Shown one piece after another: positions 60,850 to 64,000 of a stretch of 64,000 bases of DNA. A program made the position numbers and the translations under genes. How positions within the stretch are numbered: position 1 is the first letter of the stretch; each line of letters starts with the position of its first letter. The stretch is taken from positions 62,001 through 126,000 of the forward strand of contig NZ_AUEP01000014.1 of assembly GCF_000426045.1 (NCBI RefSeq), in the 5' to 3' direction. Source of the DNA: Marmoricola sp. URHB0036 (GTDB lineage Bacteria; Actinomycetota; Actinomycetes; Propionibacteriales; Nocardioidaceae). The notes below the pieces were generated by a model. That model ran no database searches. It saw only the letters and a program-made list of their open reading frames with translations, and was not told the DNA's origin.

Positions 60850-61218
60850 ATGGCGGAGCACAAGGACGGTCTGCGGGCGACGATCAGTCGCTGGGCGAAC
60901 CAGGACCGCGCCGAGGCCCGCGAGCTGCGCAAGGACACCCGCAAGGCCGGGCTGGTCACGATCAGTGAGGCTCCCGACCGCCAGCGCGTCATCGTCCAGG
61001 GCACCCTCAAGACGGTCACCCTGCGCCCGCGTGGAGGTGTGCCCGCCCTCGAGGCGGAGCTCTACGACGGGTCGGGGTCGATCAGCGTGGTGTGGCTCGG
61101 ACGGCGGCGCATCGGGGGCATCACGCCCGGCCGGGCGATCCGCGTCGAGGGACGCATCGGCGTCCAGGACAACCAGCGGGTCATGTACAACCCCCGCTAC
61201 GAGCTGAGGACGCGATGA
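60850..61218 (+). CDS. OB-fold nucleic-acid-binding protein
   Basis: 122 residues. RVIVQGTLKTVTLRPRGGVPALEAELYDGSGSISVVWLGRRRIGGITPGRAIRVEGRI is an OB-fold of the tRNA_anti/RecG-wedge type. Its basic N-terminal stretch may bind nucleic acid. The same gene sits in the same place in mycobacteria (Rv2694c). Function unknown. Confidence 0.9.
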   Translation: MAEHKDGLRATISRWANQDRAEARELRKDTRKAGLVTISEAPDRQRVIVQGTLKTVTLRPRGGVPALEAELYDGSGSISVVWLGRRRIGGITPGRAIRVEGRIGVQDNQRVMYNPRYELRTR

Positions 61219-61249
61219 TCCACGCCCTGATCTGCACGGTGGGCTGCCG

Positions 61250-61954
61250 GTGACGGACGCGACCACGCACACGGTCGAGCAGGTCGTCCGCAAACAGCTC
61301 TCCGACGCCCTGGGTGGGGTGCGCGGCATGCTCGAGGCGGCCGTCCCGACCGTCGTCTTCACCGTGGTGTTCCTGACCCGCCACGACCTGCGGCTGGCCA
61401 TCATCCTCAGCCTCGCCTGTGCCGGGGTGCTGCTGGTGGTGCGGCTGGTGCACCGCTCGTCGGTGCAGTTCGTGCTCAACGCCTTCGTGGGGATCGGAAT
61501 CGGCGCGCTCTTCGCGTGGCGAGCTGCCCGAGGTGGGGGAGACGAGGGTGACCAGGCCCTGGCCTACTTCCTCCCCGGGCTGCTCTACAACCTGGGCTAC
61601 GCCATGGTGATGGTGCTGACGATCGTGATCCGCTGGCCCCTGGTGGGCTTCATCGTGGGCAGCGTGGCCGGCGACCCGACCGCGTGGCACGCCGACCGCA
61701 ACGTCGTACGACTGTGCAGCCGGCTGACCTGGCTGCTCGCCCTGCCGTGCATCGTGCGCGTCGCCGTGCAGGGACCCATCTACCTCGCGGGCCGGAACGG
61801 CTGGTGGTCGAAGGACTCCGCCGTCGCCGCCCTCGGTGTCGCCAAGCTGGCGATGGGCTGGCCGTTGCAGGTGGCGGCCCTGGCCGTGATGGTGTGGCTG
61901 CTCTCGCGCAACGCCACGCCGCTCCGGCCGGGCGAGCCCGAGCCGCAGCTCTAG
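61250..61954 (+). CDS. DUF3159 membrane protein
   Basis: 234 residues from GTG 61250 and about six hydrophobic segments. LGGVRGMLEAAVPTVVFTVVFL, VGIGIGALFAWRAARGGGDEGDQALAYFLPGLLYNLGYAMVMVLTIVIRWPLVGFIVG are the DUF3159 blocks. Function unknown. Found next to the OB-fold gene across actinobacteria (Rv2693c-type order). Confidence 0.9.
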   Translation: MTDATTHTVEQVVRKQLSDALGGVRGMLEAAVPTVVFTVVFLTRHDLRLAIILSLACAGVLLVVRLVHRSSVQFVLNAFVGIGIGALFAWRAARGGGDEGDQALAYFLPGLLYNLGYAMVMVLTIVIRWPLVGFIVGSVAGDPTAWHADRNVVRLCSRLTWLLALPCIVRVAVQGPIYLAGRNGWWSKDSAVAALGVAKLAMGWPLQVAALAVMVWLLSRNATPLRPGEPEPQL

Positions 61955-61963
61955 CCGTGACCC

Positions 61964-62398
61964 TCAGTCCTCCAGGAGGGCCTTGGCCTTCTCCAGGTTG
62001 GAGCGCACGTCCTTGGAGTACATCTTGATCACCAGGCCGTCGCCGAACTTGAAGACGCCACCGAGCTGCTCGACCTCCTGCAGCCAGGACACCTTGGTGC
62101 CGGCACCCTCGTCGGCGAAGGTCAGCGTGATCGAGTAGGGGATCCGCCCCTCCTTGCTGGTGGTCTTCACGCGTTCGTTCTCGACGAACTCCACCAGCTC
62201 GTCGGTGTACTCCAGGCGTACGCCGACCACCTTGACCGCGAACTTCGCCTCGCGTCCGATGTCGTGGGCTCCGCCCGAGACGACGTCGTACTCGACCACG
62301 TTGCTGCTGTAGACCGGGATGTTCTCGGGAGCCGCGAAGAAGTCGAAGACCTCGGCGCGGGGCTTGTCGATGACCAGGGACTCTTCCACGGTGAGCAT
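61964..62398 (-). CDS. SRPBCC (START/Bet v1-like) protein
   Basis: 144 residues. VEESLVIDKPRAEVFDFFAAPENIPVYSSNVVEYDVVSGGAHDIGREAKFAVKVVGVRLEYTDELVEF and the final helix MYSKDVRSNLEKAKALL fit the polyketide-cyclase/dehydrase fold, a pocket for a hydrophobic ligand. The ligand is unknown. It converges with DUF3159, 9 bp apart. Confidence 0.85.
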   Translation of the reverse strand: MLTVEESLVIDKPRAEVFDFFAAPENIPVYSSNVVEYDVVSGGAHDIGREAKFAVKVVGVRLEYTDELVEFVENERVKTTSKEGRIPYSITLTFADEGAGTKVSWLQEVEQLGGVFKFGDGLVIKMYSKDVRSNLEKAKALLED

Positions 62399-62453
62399 GC
62401 TTCGACGTTATGCCTGATGCGGCCTCGACAGGGCCGCGGACTAGACGGGCGGA

Positions 62454-63137
62454 TCAGCCCTCTCGGTCGCCGCCGTGCTCGGTCGGGGCGAGCATCTTCT
62501 CGAGCTCCTCCTCGATCTCCGCGGGTACGACGAGGAGCAGCTCGTCGCCCGACTCGACCGGCTGGTCGGGGTCGGGCGTGTAGACCTGTCCGTCGCGCAG
62601 GATCGTCACCAGCGAGCAGTTCTCCGGGAACGGGATCAGGCCAGACGGCTTGCCGACGTACGGCGAGTCGGCCGGCAGCGTCATCTCGACCAGGTTGGCG
62701 TTGCCCTTGCGGAAGGTGAACAGCCGCACCAGATCGCCGACCGTGACCGCCTCCTCGACCAGGGCCGACATGATGCGCGGCGTCGACACGTTGACGTCGA
62801 CCCCCCAGGCCTCGGTGAACAGCCACTCGTTGTTCGGGTGGTTGACGCGGCCGACCGTGCGGGGCACGCCGAACTCGGTCTTGGCCAGCAGCGAGGTGAC
62901 CAGGTTGGCCTTGTCGTCACCGGTGGCCGCGATCACCACGTCGCAGTCCTCGAGCCGGGCCTCCTCCAGCGAGGACAGCTCGCAGGAGTCGGCCAGCAGC
63001 CACTCCGCGTCAGGCACCCGGTCGGGCTTGATCGAGGCGGGGTCCTTGTCGATCAGCAGCACCTCGTGACCGTTGCCGATCAGCTCGCGGGCGATCGAAC
63101 GCCCCACGGCTCCTGCTCCTGCAATGGCTACGCGCAT
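62454..63137 (-). CDS. ceoC: Trk potassium uptake regulator CeoC (TrkA-type)
   Basis: 227 residues from ATG 63137. MRVAIAGAGAVGRSIARELIGNGHEVLLIDKD is the Rossmann RCK_N domain (G-x-G-x-x-G) that binds NAD(H) or ATP; a C-terminal RCK_C domain (about 140-215) ends PAEIEEELEKML. With CeoB it forms the ring that gates a Trk/Ktr-type K+ channel. It is encoded 2 bp after ceoB. No trkH or ktrB is in this window. Confidence 0.93.
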   Translation of the reverse strand: MRVAIAGAGAVGRSIARELIGNGHEVLLIDKDPASIKPDRVPDAEWLLADSCELSSLEEARLEDCDVVIAATGDDKANLVTSLLAKTEFGVPRTVGRVNHPNNEWLFTEAWGVDVNVSTPRIMSALVEEAVTVGDLVRLFTFRKGNANLVEMTLPADSPYVGKPSGLIPFPENCSLVTILRDGQVYTPDPDQPVESGDELLLVVPAEIEEELEKMLAPTEHGGDREG

Positions 63138-63139
63138 GA

Positions 63140-63802
63140 CTAGTCGTCCTCCGGACCCTTCTTGAGGACGTCGTAGACGCCGTTGGCCTTCTCCTCGCGC
63201 ATCACGATGTGCAGGAGGTCGCCCTCCTGGAGCACGGACTCGCGGCTGGGCAGGATGCCCTCGCCGAGCCGGTCGATCCAGGCGATGCGGCACAGAGCCT
63301 GCTCCTGGAACTGCACGGTCCGGTGGCCGACCCAGGCGTCGGGAACGAGGATCTGGTCGACCCGGATGGTGCCCGAGGGGTCACGGAAGTCGGGCTCGGC
63401 GCCGGCCGGCAGGATCCGGCGCAGCACCTGGTCGGCGGTCCACTTGACCGTCGCGACCGTGGTGATGCCCAGCCGCTGGTAGACCTCGGCCCGGCCCGGG
63501 TCGTAGATGCGGGCCACGACCTGCTGGATCCCGAACGTCTCGCGGGCCACCCGGGCGGCGATGATGTTGGAGTTGTCGCCGCTGCTGACGGCCGCGAAGG
63601 CGTCCGCGCGCTCGATGCCGGCCTCGGTGAGCACGGCCTGGTCGAAGCCGTAGCCGGTCACCTTGGTGCCGTTGAAGGACGGGCCGAGACGGCGGAAGGC
63701 GTCGGGGTTGCTGTCGATGATGCTCACGGTGTGGTTGCGGTCCTCGAGGCTTCGGGCGAGCGTCGAACCGACGCGGCCACAACCCATGATCACGACGTGC
63801 AC
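63140..63802 (-). CDS. ceoB: Trk potassium uptake regulator CeoB (TrkA-type)
   Basis: 220 residues from GTG 63802. VHVVIMGCGRVGSTLARSLEDRNHTVSIIDSNPDAF is RCK_N with G-x-G-x-x-G; SGDNSNIIAARVARETFGIQQVVARIYDP follows; RCK_C lies at about 138-215. It is the upstream half of the ceoBC pair. TACTGT lies 6 nt before the start, a leaderless pattern, and the APC permease gene diverges 57 bp away. Confidence 0.93.
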   Translation of the reverse strand: MHVVIMGCGRVGSTLARSLEDRNHTVSIIDSNPDAFRRLGPSFNGTKVTGYGFDQAVLTEAGIERADAFAAVSSGDNSNIIAARVARETFGIQQVVARIYDPGRAEVYQRLGITTVATVKWTADQVLRRILPAGAEPDFRDPSGTIRVDQILVPDAWVGHRTVQFQEQALCRIAWIDRLGEGILPSRESVLQEGDLLHIVMREEKANGVYDVLKKGPEDD

Positions 63803-63808
63803 CCGGCC

Positions 63809-63814
63809 ACAGTA
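63809..63814 (-). promoter_or_regulatory. -10 hexamer TACTGT, leaderless start of ceoB
   Basis: TACTGT on the minus strand lies 6 nt before GTG 63802. Confidence 0.5.
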
Positions 63815-63847
63815 GTGGGTCTGCCTCCGGCGTGTAGCGATGTGCTC

Positions 63848-63853
63848 TAGCCT
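63848..63853 (+). promoter_or_regulatory. -10 hexamer TAGCCT, leaderless start of APC permease
   Basis: TAGCCT lies 6 nt before GTG 63860. Confidence 0.5.
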
Positions 63854-63859
63854 CGCTAC

Positions 63860-64000
63860 GTGGGCATTGGAAATGTCTCAAAGCGGATCTTGCTCGGGCG
63901 CAAGCTCCGCAGCTCCCAGTTGGGCGAGACGCTGCTGCCCAAGCGGATCGCCCTGCCCGTCTTCGCGAGCGATGCACTGTCCTCGGTGGCCTACGCGCCG
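63860..64000 (+). CDS. APC-family amino acid permease, N-terminal part
   Basis: The first 47 codons are in the window: VGIGNVSKRILLGRKLRSSQ and then GETLLPKRIALPVFASDALSSVAYAP. The last stretch is the conserved first helix entry (FASDALSSVAYAP) of actinobacterial APC permeases next to ceoB (Rv2690c). Substrate unknown; K+ or amino acid transport is possible, since it is divergent from the K+ regulator genes. Truncated by the window edge. Confidence 0.88.
   Translation, partial: MGIGNVSKRILLGRKLRSSQLGETLLPKRIALPVFASDALSSVAYAP

Overview
The window is high-GC actinobacterial chromosome, most like a Nocardioides-type (Propionibacteriales) genome. The grounds are strong G/C at third codon positions, many GTG starts, a set of actinobacteria-specific families (SepH, DUF3068, DUF4192, DUF4193, DUF4235, DUF3093, DUF3710, DUF3159, DUF5998, DUF7455), an ergothioneine operon and a coproporphyrin-type ferrochelatase with a Cys-rich tail. 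It is ordinary core and near-core chromosome. I see no tRNA, rRNA, CRISPR array, transposase, integrase or phage gene.

Layout. 1-10 kb: a truncated GT-C-like membrane protein, a DUF3068 protein, an Asp/Gly-rich secreted protein, a NarL-type two-component pair, a methyltransferase, rpsA and a secreted arylsulfotransferase-like protein. 10-23 kb: a Mug-type uracil glycosylase coupled to an acyl-AMP ligase, coaE, a SigB-like sigma factor, wrecked remains of a pxpAB (5-oxoprolinase) locus, dinB, DUF4192, a GCS2-type ligase, an HhH-GPD repair protein and the principal sigma factor sigA. 23-31 kb: a hairpin-rich gene-poor stretch with one possible 41-codon gene, then egtE, a zinc-finger methyltransferase and the overlapping operon egtA-egtB-egtC-egtD. 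31-45 kb: TMEM175-like channel, transporters, topoisomerase IV genes parE and parC about 4 kb apart in opposite directions, an LprG/P55-like lipoprotein-exporter pair, and a GNAT/acyl-CoA-synthetase fusion. 45-57 kb: thymidine kinase, rhodanese, a two-domain fatty acyl reductase-like protein, sepH, a TRIC-like channel, a lactone oxidase and ferrochelatase. 57-64 kb: a block whose gene content matches the mycobacterial suhB-dut-ceoBC region (inositol phosphatase, DUF4193, DUF3093, dut, DUF3710, OB-fold, DUF3159, ceoC, ceoB, APC permease).

How genes work together. EgtA-E make ergothioneine. ParC and ParE form topoisomerase IV. The sensor kinase and regulator are coupled by an 8-base overlap. 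SigA and the SigB-like factor lie 6.4 kb apart; the latter has a near-perfect SigR/SigH-type promoter. CeoB and CeoC form a Trk potassium regulator.

Most notable non-gene signals: (i) two copies of a structured dispersed element (42.4 and 52.1 kb), whose apical hairpin differs in sequence but keeps base pairing, lying directly upstream of parC and sepH; (ii) a -10-like TANNNT hexamer 6-8 nt before the start codon of about 17 genes, predicting widespread leaderless transcription, including one palindromic -10 shared by two divergent genes; (iii) a PafBC-type promoter before egtA; (iv) four DnaA-box-like sites within 55 bp inside the decayed pxp locus; (v) long near-perfect hairpins at gene ends and inside two coding regions; (vi) parE with no ATG, GTG or TTG start at its expected N-terminus.
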